From Bradyrhizobium canariense (lineage in GTDB: Bacteria; Pseudomonadota; Alphaproteobacteria; Rhizobiales; Xanthobacteraceae), in contig NZ_JAFCKJ010000001.1 of NCBI RefSeq assembly GCF_018130465.1, positions 124,001 through 188,000 of the forward strand: 64,000 nucleotides of DNA. The letters are read 5' to 3'. The notes beneath the pieces were generated by a model. That model saw only the letters and a program-made list of their open reading frames with translations, searched no databases and was not told where the DNA came from. A program made the position numbers and the translations under genes. Shown here one piece after another: positions 42,159 through 51,629 of the stretch (position 1 is the stretch's first letter; the number at the start of each line of letters is the position of its first letter).

Positions 42159-45100
42159 TCGCCCGCGTCATCGCCTGGTCGGCGCGCAATCTGCTGCTCG
42201 TGCTGTTCGGCACCGGCTTCGCTGCTGCCGCCGGCCTCTATGCCCTGGTTCATCTCCCGCTCGATGCGATCCCGGACCTCTCGGACACCCAGGTCATCGT
42301 TTACACCGAGTATTCAGGCCAGGCGCCGCAGGTGATCGAGGATCAGGTCACCTATCCGCTGACGACGGCGATGCTCACGGTGCCGAAATCGAGAGTCGTG
42401 CGCGGCTTCTCGTTCTTCGGCGTCTCGTTCGTCTACGTGATCTTCGAGGACGGCACCGACATCTACTGGGCGCGTTCGCGCGTCATGGAATTCCTCAACA
42501 GCGCCTCGTCCAGGCTTCCTGCCGGTGTCACCCCGACCATCGGGCCCGACGCGACGGGCGTCGGCTGGGTCTACCAATACGCCGTCATATCGAAGGAATT
42601 GAACCTGGCGGACACGCGCACGATCCAGGACTGGAATTTGAAGTTCGCGCTGGCTAAGGCCGATGGCGTCGCCGAGGTCGCCAGCATCGGCGGTTTCGTC
42701 AAGCAGTACAACGTGGTCCTCGATCCGCAGCGGATGCGGGACCGCGGCATCAGCATGCAAAAAATACGTGAGGCGATCCGCGCCAGCAACGCCGATGTCG
42801 GCGGGCGCACCGTCGAGCTCTCCGAGTTCGAATACGTCATCCGCGGCAGGGGCTACATCAAGAGCATCAACGATCTCGGCAACATCGTGCTGAAGACGAG
42901 CAACGGCACGCCGGTGTTGCTGCGGGACGTCGCCAACGTCGAGCTCGGACCGGACGAGCGGCGAGGCATCGCCGAATTGAACGGCGAGGGCGAGGTCGCA
43001 AGCGGCATCGTGCTGCAGCGGTTCGGCGTCAACGCCCTCGACGTCATCGAAAACGTCAAGAAGCGCTTCAGGGAGGTTGCGAGCAGCCTGCCGAAATCGG
43101 TCGAGATCGTGCCGGTCTACGACCGGTCGAGCCTGATCTATGCGGCCATCGATACCCTCAAGCACACCCTGTTCGAGGAGAGTATCGTCGTCGGGCTCGT
43201 CTGCATCGTGTTCCTTCTGCATGTCCGCAGCGCACTCGTCGCGATCCTGATGTTGCCGGTCGGCGTGCTGATGGCGTTCGGTGCCATGAAGCTGCTCGGG
43301 CTGGGATCGAACATCATGAGCCTCGGCGGTATCGCGATTGCGATCGGCGCCATGGTGGACGCCGCCATCGTCATGATCGAGAACGCACACAAGCACCTCG
43401 AACGGGCGAGGCCCCATCAGTCCCGCGTGCAGATTCTGATCGACGCAGCATCCGAGGTCGGCCCCGCGCTCTTCTTCAGCCTGCTGATCATCACCGTGTC
43501 GTTCATGCCGATCTTCACCCTGGAATCGCAGGAGGGCCGATTGTTCAGCCCGCTGGCGTTCACGAAAACCTTCTCCATGGCCGCCGCGGCCTTGCTGTCC
43601 GTCACCCTGGTGCCGGCGCTGATGGTGATCTTCGTCCGCGGCAGGATTGTCCCGGAGAGCAGGAACGTCATCAATCGCTTCCTGATCTGGGTCTATCGTC
43701 CAGTGATCAAGGGGGTTCTGCGCGCCAAGACGCTGGTGATCCTGGCTTCGCTCGTCGTGCTTGCGGTGACAATCTGGCCGGCGCGCCAGCTCGGCACGGA
43801 GTTCATGCCGGCGCTGAATGAGGGAACGCTGCTCTACATGCCGACGACGCTGCCCGGCATTTCGGTCACCAAGGCAGCCGAGCTGATGCAGATGCAGGAC
43901 CGTATCATCAAATCGTTCCCCGAGGTCGCTTCGGTCTACGGCAAGGCGGGACGAGCCGCCACCGCGACCGATCCCGCACCGACGGAGATGTTTGAAACAA
44001 TCGTCAACCTGAAGCCGAAGGAGCAGTGGCGTTCGGGCGTTACGGTCGACGGACTTGTCGCCGAGATGGACAAGGCGTTGCAATTTCCGGGCGTCTCCAA
44101 CGCCTGGACCATGCCGATCAAGGCGCGCATCGATATGCTCTCCACCGGCATCCGCACGCCGGTCGGCGTCAAGGTCATGGGCACCGACCTCGTCGAGATC
44201 GACCGGCTCGCGAAGCAGATCGAGCGCGTCATCAAGACCGTGCCCGGCACGTCGTCGGCCTACGCCGAGCGCGGCATCGGCGGCTATTATCTCGATATCG
44301 TTCCGGACCGCGAGGCGCTCGCCCGTTACGGCATCCTGATTCAGGACGTTCAGGACACCATCGCGGCGGCGCTCGGCGGTCAGACGGTCACGACGACCGT
44401 GGAAGGCCGGCAGCGCTTCAGCGTGAACATGCGCTATCCGCGCGACCTTCGCGACAACCCCAAGGCCATTGCCAGCGACATCCTGGTGCCGATGCCTTCG
44501 GGCGGCGCCGTGCCGCTCGGCGAAGTGGCGAAGGTCGAAGCCGCGCGCGGGCCGACGTCGATCCGAACGGAGAACGGCCAGCTCGCGACCTACATCTACG
44601 TCGACATCCGGGATCGCGACATCGGGAGCTATGTCGCCGATGCGCGGCGCGCCGTCACCGAAAGCATACAGTTTCCGGCCGGCTACTACGTGATCTGGAG
44701 CGGCCAATACGAATATCTGCAGCGCGCGGCCGCCCGCCTGAAGATCGTCGTTCCGGTGACGCTCGCGATCATCTTCCTGCTGCTGTACCTGAACTTCCGG
44801 GCGATGACCGAGACCCTCATCGTGATGCTGTCACTGCCGTTCGCGCTGGTCGGCGGCATCTGGATGATGTGGTGGCTCGGCTTCAATCTTTCCGTTGCCG
44901 TCGCGGTCGGCTTCATCGCTCTCGCCGGCGTTGCCGCCGAGACGGGCGTCGTGATGCTGATCTACCTCGATCACGCGCTGGTCGAGACGAAAGCCAGGTG
45001 CAGCGCTGACGGCAGGGCCTTTACGCGGCGGGAACTCCACGATGCCATCATGGTGGGGGCGGTTGAGCGCGTGCGGCCCAAGATGATGACGGTGGTCGCG

Positions 45101-45325
45101 ATCATGGCCGGTCTGCTGCCGATCATGTGGAGCACCGGGGCCGGGTCGGAGATCATGCAACGCATTGCGGTGCCTATGATCGGCGGCATGATTTCATCGA
45201 CACTGCTGACGCTCGTCGTGATCCCCGCGATTTTCGGCTTGGTGAAGGGGCGGGGGCTTCCGCCGGGCGAACGATTGGCTCCTGCCGATGAACGAACCAT
45301 GCGCGCTCCGCAAGCCGCCGAATAG
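42155..45325 (+). CDS. CusA/CzcA-family heavy-metal RND efflux transporter
   Basis: 1056 residues, normal for HME-RND pumps, with twelve membrane segments and two large periplasmic loops. The TM4 stretch GGIAIAIGAMVDAAIVMIENAHKHLE carries the acidic proton-relay residues, and the N-terminal LDAIPDLSDTQVIVYTEYSGQAPQVIEDQVTYPL is the CusA/CzcA signature. It exports Cu(I)/Ag(I) or divalent metals with CusB and an outer-membrane factor not found here. Metal identity cannot be told safely. Confidence 0.95.
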   Translation: MIARVIAWSARNLLLVLFGTGFAAAAGLYALVHLPLDAIPDLSDTQVIVYTEYSGQAPQVIEDQVTYPLTTAMLTVPKSRVVRGFSFFGVSFVYVIFEDGTDIYWARSRVMEFLNSASSRLPAGVTPTIGPDATGVGWVYQYAVISKELNLADTRTIQDWNLKFALAKADGVAEVASIGGFVKQYNVVLDPQRMRDRGISMQKIREAIRASNADVGGRTVELSEFEYVIRGRGYIKSINDLGNIVLKTSNGTPVLLRDVANVELGPDERRGIAELNGEGEVASGIVLQRFGVNALDVIENVKKRFREVASSLPKSVEIVPVYDRSSLIYAAIDTLKHTLFEESIVVGLVCIVFLLHVRSALVAILMLPVGVLMAFGAMKLLGLGSNIMSLGGIAIAIGAMVDAAIVMIENAHKHLERARPHQSRVQILIDAASEVGPALFFSLLIITVSFMPIFTLESQEGRLFSPLAFTKTFSMAAAALLSVTLVPALMVIFVRGRIVPESRNVINRFLIWVYRPVIKGVLRAKTLVILASLVVLAVTIWPARQLGTEFMPALNEGTLLYMPTTLPGISVTKAAELMQMQDRIIKSFPEVASVYGKAGRAATATDPAPTEMFETIVNLKPKEQWRSGVTVDGLVAEMDKALQFPGVSNAWTMPIKARIDMLSTGIRTPVGVKVMGTDLVEIDRLAKQIERVIKTVPGTSSAYAERGIGGYYLDIVPDREALARYGILIQDVQDTIAAALGGQTVTTTVEGRQRFSVNMRYPRDLRDNPKAIASDILVPMPSGGAVPLGEVAKVEAARGPTSIRTENGQLATYIYVDIRDRDIGSYVADARRAVTESIQFPAGYYVIWSGQYEYLQRAAARLKIVVPVTLAIIFLLLYLNFRAMTETLIVMLSLPFALVGGIWMMWWLGFNLSVAVAVGFIALAGVAAETGVVMLIYLDHALVETKARCSADGRAFTRRELHDAIMVGAVERVRPKMMTVVAIMAGLLPIMWSTGAGSEIMQRIAVPMIGGMISSTLLTLVVIPAIFGLVKGRGLPPGERLAPADERTMRAPQAAE

Positions 45326-45367
45326 GCTGGGCAGCGAAGGTCGTCGTTCTCGGCAACCTCTCCGCCA

Positions 45368-45401
45368 ACAAAAAACCCGCGGCGGATTGCTCCGCGCGGG
45401 T
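45368..45401 (-). terminator. Terminator serving the minus-strand DUF1254/DUF1214 genes
   Basis: Stem ACCCGC / GCGGGT with inner GCGGA / TCCGC and a small bulge. On the minus strand it is followed by six T (A-run 45370-45375). It lies 193 bases after the DUF1254-type gene end at 45594 and also after the plus-strand cusA stop, where it lacks a T-run. Confidence 0.65.
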
Positions 45402-45593
45402 GAACTTTCGATGCTGGCATTCTGCCAGTGTTTTGCCCGACGAGTCAAAGCTGAACAGCGCGACGGCAGGGATGTATCGGTCCGGCAAACGCCTATTTGC
45501 TGCGACCAAAATGGCTAATGATTTCAACGCCTCCGCTACTGTGCATGGGGTTGTTTTTCAGGTTTTTATCTTACGGCCCGCCGAAGCGCCGCT

Positions 45594-46178
45594 TCAGCGC
45601 CGTCCGCGCGGCGCTTCGGCCTTGGCGGGCGGCTCGGTCTGCGGTCCGCAGCTCGCGGCCGCGAGCGAGCCTTGCGCCTGCGGCATCAGGCCGGGCTCGG
45701 GGGCGAGCGCCTTCATCACGATCAGGCCGGTCGTGCTCGGGGAGTCGATGATCAGGCGGTCGGCGGCGGTGATCTCTTCGTCCTCGGGCAACTCGTTGTG
45801 CTGCGGCTCGGTCATCAGGTCGAGCTCGATCACCTTCTTGCCGGCCGAGCGGTCGTTGATGGCGTAATAGGCGATCTCGTTGCGGGTGTAGAACGACACC
45901 GAGGTGTAGGCCTGGCTGACGGGCACCGTCAGCTTGATCGGTCCGTTCGATAGATCGTAGCGGCAGATCGCGAGCGCAAAGGCCGGGTCCATGAACGGCA
46001 TCGGCGAGGTGTTGGGATCGGCGAGCGGAAGCTGCGTGACGCCGTTGAGCTTGGTCATCGGCGTCAGCCGCGAATAGGCGTCCTGGGTCGCGATCCGCGG
46101 CAGCGCCAGCACGCTGACGAGATGGACCACGAGGCCCAGCACCACGCCGGCAACGATGGTGAACAACAGCCGGATCAT
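45594..46178 (-). CDS. DUF1254-like membrane-anchored protein
   Basis: 194 residues. One N-terminal membrane segment (LLFTIVAGVVLGLVVHLVSVLAL) then a beta-rich domain with MDPAFALAICRYDLSNGPIKLTVPVSQAYTSVSFYTRNEIAYYAINDR. This pairs with the DUF1214-type gene upstream, as DUF1254/DUF1214 domains do in other bacteria. The C-terminus is Pro/Ala-rich. It starts four bases inside the end of its partner (ATGA overlap). Confidence 0.78.
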   Translation of the reverse strand: MIRLLFTIVAGVVLGLVVHLVSVLALPRIATQDAYSRLTPMTKLNGVTQLPLADPNTSPMPFMDPAFALAICRYDLSNGPIKLTVPVSQAYTSVSFYTRNEIAYYAINDRSAGKKVIELDLMTEPQHNELPEDEEITAADRLIIDSPSTTGLIVMKALAPEPGLMPQAQGSLAAASCGPQTEPPAKAEAPRGRR

Positions 46179-46753
46179 GAGCAGCCAGCCGTCGTGATCG
46201 TGGGCATCGGCGCATCGCGCTGGGTACGCGTGGCAACGCCGACCGGGGTGTCGTAGAGCCGCAGCATCAGCGCGTAGCGCTCGATGCCGCCGGTCGGCAG
46301 CCAGTTGCCGGCGCGCGAGCGCGAGGCGATGCGGATCTCGAACGAGCCGTCGGACTGCCGCACGATCTCCTGGCTGGTGAAGCCGTAGCGCTGCAGCGAA
46401 TTGGGAACGAGATGACCCTTGCGGTCGTAGAGCGTCAGCGTCCAGAACCGCGCCGGCGGCGTCACCCCGGAGACCACGACGTCGCAGCGGCCGTCCAGCA
46501 CCTTCTTCTTGTCGTCGGCGGTTGCGGTGAAGGCGACGCCGTCGCCGGTGCCGATCGGCAGTTCGCCGTTGCGCACGATGGTGGCGCGCGAATAGGGATC
46601 GACGTCGGCGGTGCCGGTGCGCGGACGCGCGGTCCAGGGGCCGATGGTCAGCGCGCCGATCTCGGTGCCGCGCGTCGTCGTCATCCAGGTCGCGCCGACG
46701 CCGACCACGGTTGCGAGCAGAAGGGCCGTCAATGTGATCAGGATCAGCCGCAC
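46175..46753 (-). CDS. DUF1214-domain membrane-anchored protein
   Basis: 192 residues. N-terminal membrane segment (LILITLTALLLATVVGVGATW), then the DUF1214 core with WTARPRTGTADVDPYSRATIVRNGELPIGTGDGVAFTATADD, PPARFWTLTLYDRKGHLVPNSLQRYGF and a C-terminal Gly/Arg turn. Family role is unknown. It is nine bases downstream of the PBP1A stop and overlaps its DUF1254 partner. Confidence 0.85.
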   Translation of the reverse strand: MRLILITLTALLLATVVGVGATWMTTTRGTEIGALTIGPWTARPRTGTADVDPYSRATIVRNGELPIGTGDGVAFTATADDKKKVLDGRCDVVVSGVTPPARFWTLTLYDRKGHLVPNSLQRYGFTSQEIVRQSDGSFEIRIASRSRAGNWLPTGGIERYALMLRLYDTPVGVATRTQRDAPMPTITTAGCS

Positions 46754-46762
46754 TTGTTTCGA

Positions 46763-49051
46763 TCAGTTCTTGCGCGGGGCGGATGCGTTCGCATTCTCTT
46801 CCGCGTAGTTCTGCGGGAAGGCGAGCGCGCTCGTGGACGATGCCGGCTTGGCTTGCTTGGGGTCGGTGGCGGCCGATTTGGTCGCGGTCCTGGCCGCGTC
46901 ATCCAGCAGCTTCTCGACGCGCACCAAAACGTCGGCGCCGCGCTTGGTCAATACCGGCGGCGGACCGGGCTTGGTCTCCAGCACCTTCGGCGCCGCATTG
47001 GCCTGCGCGTTGGCGATCCGCTCCGGCGGCAGCTTCTGGCCCATGCCGATGCCGGCGATTTCCCGGACCTCGACGCCCTGATGCGCCGCCACCATGATGT
47101 CGTGCCAAGTCTGCGCCGGCAACGAGCCGCCGGTCATGCGGTTGGTCGGTGAATAGTCGTCATTGCCGTACCAGACCGCGCAGGTGAAATTGCCGGTGTA
47201 GCCGACGAACCAGGCGTCGCGATAGGCATTGGTGGTGCCGGTCTTGCCCGCGGTCGGAATGCCGTCGAGGGCGGCGCGGCGCGCGGTGCCTTCGCTGACG
47301 ACGTGGCTCATCATGCCGGCCATGTCGGAGGCGACGGAGGCGGGGATCGCCTGGCGCGGCTTCGGCCCGTCGCGGTCCCAGCGCCAGACCGGATCGCCTG
47401 CGCCGGTGCGCACTTCAAGCACGGAATGCGGCGTCACCGCCTTGCCGCGGTTGGGGAAGGTCGCATACGCCACCGCGTGTTCGAGCACGGTGACTTCGTC
47501 CGAGCCGATCGGCAGCGACGGCGTGTCAGGCAGCGGCGCCTTGAGGCCGAAGCGGCGGGCAACCTCGACGATCTTGGCGCGGCCGACCTTGGCCGGGTTC
47601 TGCGCTTTGGGCTCGTTCTTCTGGCCGATCGCGATCGACAGCTTGACGGGCACCACGTTGATCGAACGCGTGATCGCCTGCGTCAGCGTCACTGCGCCGG
47701 AATAGGAATGGCCATAGTTCTGCGGGCACCAATTGCCGATGCAGACCGGGCCGTCCACCACGATCGAATTCGGCGTGAAGCCGTTGAGGAGCGCGGTGGT
47801 GTAGACGTAAGGCTTGAACGACGAGCCCGGCTGGCGATAGGCGTCGGTGGCGCGGTTGAACTGGCTCGCGCCATAGTCGCGGCCGCCGACCATGGCGCGG
47901 ATGCCGCCGTCGAGATCGGAGACCACGGTCGCGGCCTGCGTCGCGTGATAGTCGCGGCCGAACTGGCGCAGCTGGTTCTCGACCGCGTCTTCCGCGGCCT
48001 TCTGCACATTGGCGTCGATCGCGAGCCGGACCACGAAGACGCGCTCGGTATAGGATTTCGGGAAGGTGTCGACCAGCTTGCGCATCTCGTCGAAGGCGTA
48101 GTCGAGATAATAATTCGGCGACGCCTCGTAGCGGCGGTCGACCGCGAAGGCGGGATTGCGGCGGGCGCCGAACACCTGGCCCTCGGTCATGAAGCCGGCG
48201 TCGACGAGGTTGTCGAGCACGACGTTGGCGCGGGCGCGGGCGGCGGGCAGGTTGATGTGGGGCGCGTATTTGGTCGGCGCCTTGAACAGGCCGGCGAGCA
48301 TCGCGGCCTCGGCGAGCGTCACGTCGCGTGCCGACTTGTTGAAGTAGAAATGCGCGGCGCCGTCGACGCCGAAGGTGCCGCCGCCCATATAGGCGCGGTC
48401 GAGATACAGCTTGAGGATCTCGTTCTTGGTCAGGCGCCATTCCAGCCAGACCGCGAGGAAGGCTTCGTTGACCTTGCGCTCGATGGTGCGCTCGTTGCTC
48501 AGGAACAGGTTCTTGGCGAGCTGCTGGGTGATCGAGGAGCCGCCCTGACGGACGCCGCCGGCCTGGGCGTTGGTGACGAGCGCGCGCGCGGTGCCGGCGA
48601 TGTCGATGCCGAAATGCTCGTAGAAGCGGCGGTCCTCGGTCGCGAGCGTCGCCTTGATCAGCACGTCCGGAAAATCTTCCAGCGGGATCGAGTCGTTGTG
48701 CTTGATGCCGCGGCTGCCGATCGGGTTGCCGTAACGGTCGAGGAAGGTCACCGCGAGGTCGGACTTCTTCAGCCAGTCCTCGTCCGCGGTCTCGCGGAAG
48801 GCCGGGATGGCGAGGGTCAGCATCACAACCAGGCCGCCGAGGCCCAGCGTCGCAGCCTCCGACAGCGGCTCGATGAACACCCAGCGCTTCCACCGCCCGA
48901 CATAGAAGCGGTCCATGAAGGTCGAGTAGCGCTCGTAGAGCTCGCGGATGCCCTTGGCCGAGGAGAACAGCGAGGAGTCGATGCGCGCATCGAGGTCCAG
49001 GAAGAAATTCCGGATCCGGGCCTTCCAATGCGGTGGTATGATCTGGCGCAC
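46763..49051 (-). CDS. Penicillin-binding protein 1A-type bifunctional transglycosylase/transpeptidase
   Basis: 762 residues. The N-terminal membrane anchor lies near residue 70. The GT51 domain has EDRRFYEHFG and GGSSITQQLAKN with KNEILKLYLDRAYMGGGTFGVDGAA (about 140-250). The transpeptidase has the Ser-X-X-Lys motif PGSSFKPYVY, the second motif TRSINVVP, and the third motif KTGTT. The C-terminus is Ala/Lys-rich. It makes and cross-links peptidoglycan in the periplasm. It precedes the DUF1214/1254 genes on the same strand; co-transcription is likely. Confidence 0.95.
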   Translation of the reverse strand: MRQIIPPHWKARIRNFFLDLDARIDSSLFSSAKGIRELYERYSTFMDRFYVGRWKRWVFIEPLSEAATLGLGGLVVMLTLAIPAFRETADEDWLKKSDLAVTFLDRYGNPIGSRGIKHNDSIPLEDFPDVLIKATLATEDRRFYEHFGIDIAGTARALVTNAQAGGVRQGGSSITQQLAKNLFLSNERTIERKVNEAFLAVWLEWRLTKNEILKLYLDRAYMGGGTFGVDGAAHFYFNKSARDVTLAEAAMLAGLFKAPTKYAPHINLPAARARANVVLDNLVDAGFMTEGQVFGARRNPAFAVDRRYEASPNYYLDYAFDEMRKLVDTFPKSYTERVFVVRLAIDANVQKAAEDAVENQLRQFGRDYHATQAATVVSDLDGGIRAMVGGRDYGASQFNRATDAYRQPGSSFKPYVYTTALLNGFTPNSIVVDGPVCIGNWCPQNYGHSYSGAVTLTQAITRSINVVPVKLSIAIGQKNEPKAQNPAKVGRAKIVEVARRFGLKAPLPDTPSLPIGSDEVTVLEHAVAYATFPNRGKAVTPHSVLEVRTGAGDPVWRWDRDGPKPRQAIPASVASDMAGMMSHVVSEGTARRAALDGIPTAGKTGTTNAYRDAWFVGYTGNFTCAVWYGNDDYSPTNRMTGGSLPAQTWHDIMVAAHQGVEVREIAGIGMGQKLPPERIANAQANAAPKVLETKPGPPPVLTKRGADVLVRVEKLLDDAARTATKSAATDPKQAKPASSTSALAFPQNYAEENANASAPRKN

Positions 49052-49345
49052 CTAGAACCCTTGCGGCTTGGTTCGAAAGCGTTCAAGCACCCGGCCGGGG
49101 CGGCATCGAGACGTCTTGCGGGAGTGTTGCGGCAAACCCAAGGCGCCCGGCTAGCGACCGTGGGGACTTGCTGTTCCTTCTAGCCGAGCAGGGCCTATAA
49201 ACCAATGGTCACGCTTGCGATTTTGAACAACAGGCCTAATTGACCCCGGTTCATTACGGGCCTCACGCGGGCGTTGCTTGCAGCCCCGCGGCCACACGCC
49301 CTAGATGGCACCGGCCGTAGCTCTTTCGAACTTTTGTTGAGGCGC

Positions 49346-49861
49346 ATGACCGCAGCTCCCAAACGACCTTCAGGCCAGGAAGGATTCTTCTGGAAAACCA
49401 AGACGTTGGAAGAGATGTCGGGGCCCGAATGGGAGAGCCTGTGCGACGGCTGCGGCCGCTGCTGCCTGAACAAGCTCGAGGAAGAGGGCACCGGCGACAT
49501 CTATTTCACCCATGTCGGCTGCAAGCTGCTCGATGGGGCGACCTGCGGCTGCAAGGACTATGCGAATCGTTCCGACAAGGTTCCGGATTGCGTCCGCCTG
49601 ACCCCGGCCAATGTCCGCACCCTGAACTGGCTGCCGCCGAGCTGCGGCTACAAGCTGGTCGCGGAAGGGCGCGACCTCTATTGGTGGCATCCGCTGGTGT
49701 CAGGCGATCCCGACACCGTGCATGACGCCGGCGTCTCCGTACGCGGACGGGTCGAAGGCAGCGAGGTGGAGATTCCGGACGACGAGCTCGAGAACCACAT
49801 CGTGCAGTGGCCGGCGCAGCTGCCGAAACGGGCCCGCCTGAAGCGACGTCCGAAGGACTGA
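49346..49861 (+). CDS. YcgN-family cysteine-cluster protein (UPF0260)
   Basis: 171 residues. Cysteines fall in the YcgN pattern [29 protein letters not shown] and DCVRL. These suggest an Fe-S or zinc site; the family (UPF0260) has no known activity. The start [24 protein letters not shown] at 49346 fits the family; a longer frame to 49274 adds non-conserved residues. No close operon partner. Confidence 0.9.
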   Translation: MTAAPKRPSGQEGFFWKTKTLEEMSGPEWESLCDGCGRCCLNKLEEEGTGDIYFTHVGCKLLDGATCGCKDYANRSDKVPDCVRLTPANVRTLNWLPPSCGYKLVAEGRDLYWWHPLVSGDPDTVHDAGVSVRGRVEGSEVEIPDDELENHIVQWPAQLPKRARLKRRPKD

Positions 49862-49872
49862 TCCGCCAGGGA

Positions 49873-49904
49873 ATTCGGACAAGGGATTCGGGCAAGGGAT
49901 TCGG
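49873..49904. repeat. Short tandem repeat, 13-base units
   Basis: ATTCGGACAAGGG, ATTCGGGCAAGGG and a partial ATTCGG stand in tandem just after the YcgN stop. Non-coding; possibly a small slippage product. Confidence 0.7.
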
Positions 49905-50042
49905 ATCACGTGTTCGGGATGGCCGTGGGGTGGGATGCTCCCATGCGCCGCGGTGCCTGCCTGAGAAGAACTTTGCTGTCTACATTGGCTGCATAGAACG
50001 AATCCTTCGCGGCGTTGCGCCGCCTCATGGCTTCCGATCGAG

Positions 50043-51623
50043 ATGAACAAGTTCGAGCGGCAGAGCAGTTCTGCCGACACCCAGACATTGCCCGACGACA
50101 TCGCCGAGGAATTGTCCCGCCTTCCGAGCGAGGTCTTGAGCGTCGATGACGCTCCTTCGCTCGTGCCGCCAGCACCGCTGTCGCAGGACGAGGTCCGCAC
50201 CATCGTCATCAGCCTGATGCTGACGATGTTCCTGGCCGCACTGGACCAGACCATCGTCGCGACCGCGCTGCCGACCATCGGACGCCAGTTCCACGACGTC
50301 TCCAATCTCTCCTGGGTCATCACCGCCTATCTGCTCGCCTCGACCGCGGTCGCGCCGGTGTTCGGCACGCTCAGCGACATCTACGGCCGCCGCGTGATGA
50401 TCATCATCTCGCTGAGCCTGTTCGTCGCCGGCTCGGTGCTGTGCGCGGTCGCGCCGAACATGCCGATGCTGATTCTTGCACGCGGTCTCCAGGGACTGGG
50501 TGGCGGCGGCATCATGCCGGTGGTGCAGACCGTGATCTCCGACGTCGTGAGCCCACGCGAGCGCGGCCAATATCAAGCCTATTTCTCCAGCGTCTGGATG
50601 GTCGGCGGCATTCTCGGCCCGGTCATCGGCGGCGTGTTCGCCGAGCATCTGCACTGGTCGATGATCTTCTGGATCAATGTGCCGCTCGCGGCCGCGGCGA
50701 TCGCGCTGCTGTTGCCCAGGATGAAGAAGATCCCGGTGTTCCACCGCAAGCGCAAGGTCGACTGGCTCGGCGGCGTGTTGCTGATGGCCTCTGCCGTCGT
50801 CTTCATGCTGGTGCTGACCTGGGGCGGCACGCGTTTCCCGTGGCTCTCGCCGACCGTGCTTGCGATGGTGGGCGGCGCCGTCGCGCTCGCGGTCACCTTC
50901 GTGTGGCACGCGCGCCGGGCGGACGAGCCGTTCCTGCCGCTGCCGCTGCTCGGAGGATCGGTTGTGCCGTTCGGGCTGACGGCCGGCGGCTGCGCGCTCG
51001 GAGCGATCACGGGCCTCACGGTGCAGCTGCCGCTCTATTACGAGGCGGTCTATCACCTCAGCGCCAGCGAAGCGGGCCTTGCGCTGATTCCGCTCGCGGC
51101 GGTCTCGACCGTCGGCGCGGCCGTCGCCGGCCGCACCATGGCCCGCGCCAAGCACTACAAGCGGGTCGCCATCGTCGGAACGTCCTGGGCTGCGCTGTGC
51201 GGCCTCGGCCTCACGTTGACGACGCTACCGCTATGGGCCCTGCTGACGCTGATGGCTGCGTTTGCGCTTGGCCTCGGCACCACCTTTCCGGTCTGCGTGG
51301 TCTCGGTGCAGAATTCGGTCGCCCGTCCGCAGGTCGGCACCATCACCGGCGCCTTGAACTTCTTCCGCTCGCTGATGTCCTCGTTCACGGTCGCGGCGTT
51401 CGCGGCCATCCTGCTCATCGCGCTCGGTGCCGACGTTCCGCTCGCCGGCGAGCATCACGCCGCCGTCAATGCGATCCCCGCCGACGACATGCGGCATGCG
51501 TTTCGCTACGTCTTCGGCGCCGCCACGGCGCTGATGACCGGCGCCGCGCTCTGCCTGATCATGATGGAGGAGCGGCCGCTGGCCGGTCCTTCCACGACAC
51601 AACCCGTCGAGATGGCGGAGTAG
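50043..51623 (+). CDS. DHA2-family (EmrB/QacA) MFS drug exporter
   Basis: 526 residues, fourteen predicted membrane segments. The motif LDQTIVATALPTIGRQF near TM1 and GTLSDIYGRRVMI between TM2 and TM3 are DHA2 hallmarks; ARGLQGLGGGGIMPVVQTVISDVVSPRERG lies in TM4-TM5. A 60-residue cytoplasmic extension precedes TM1. It exports hydrophobic drugs or an unknown metabolite. Its stop is six bases from that of the converging histidine kinase gene. No membrane-fusion partner is adjacent. Confidence 0.92.
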   Translation: MNKFERQSSSADTQTLPDDIAEELSRLPSEVLSVDDAPSLVPPAPLSQDEVRTIVISLMLTMFLAALDQTIVATALPTIGRQFHDVSNLSWVITAYLLASTAVAPVFGTLSDIYGRRVMIIISLSLFVAGSVLCAVAPNMPMLILARGLQGLGGGGIMPVVQTVISDVVSPRERGQYQAYFSSVWMVGGILGPVIGGVFAEHLHWSMIFWINVPLAAAAIALLLPRMKKIPVFHRKRKVDWLGGVLLMASAVVFMLVLTWGGTRFPWLSPTVLAMVGGAVALAVTFVWHARRADEPFLPLPLLGGSVVPFGLTAGGCALGAITGLTVQLPLYYEAVYHLSASEAGLALIPLAAVSTVGAAVAGRTMARAKHYKRVAIVGTSWAALCGLGLTLTTLPLWALLTLMAAFALGLGTTFPVCVVSVQNSVARPQVGTITGALNFFRSLMSSFTVAAFAAILLIALGADVPLAGEHHAAVNAIPADDMRHAFRYVFGAATALMTGAALCLIMMEERPLAGPSTTQPVEMAE

Positions 51624-51629
51624 GAGCCG

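Noticed and set aside
42314-44707. 797-codon minus-strand frame opposite cusA
   Set aside because: Arg/His/Asp-rich composition typical of the reverse of GC-rich coding DNA. The plus frame is an unmistakable RND pump.
47303-49183. 626-codon plus frame opposite the PBP1A gene
   Set aside because: Shadow of the PBP1A gene; Arg/Gly/His-rich with no domain.
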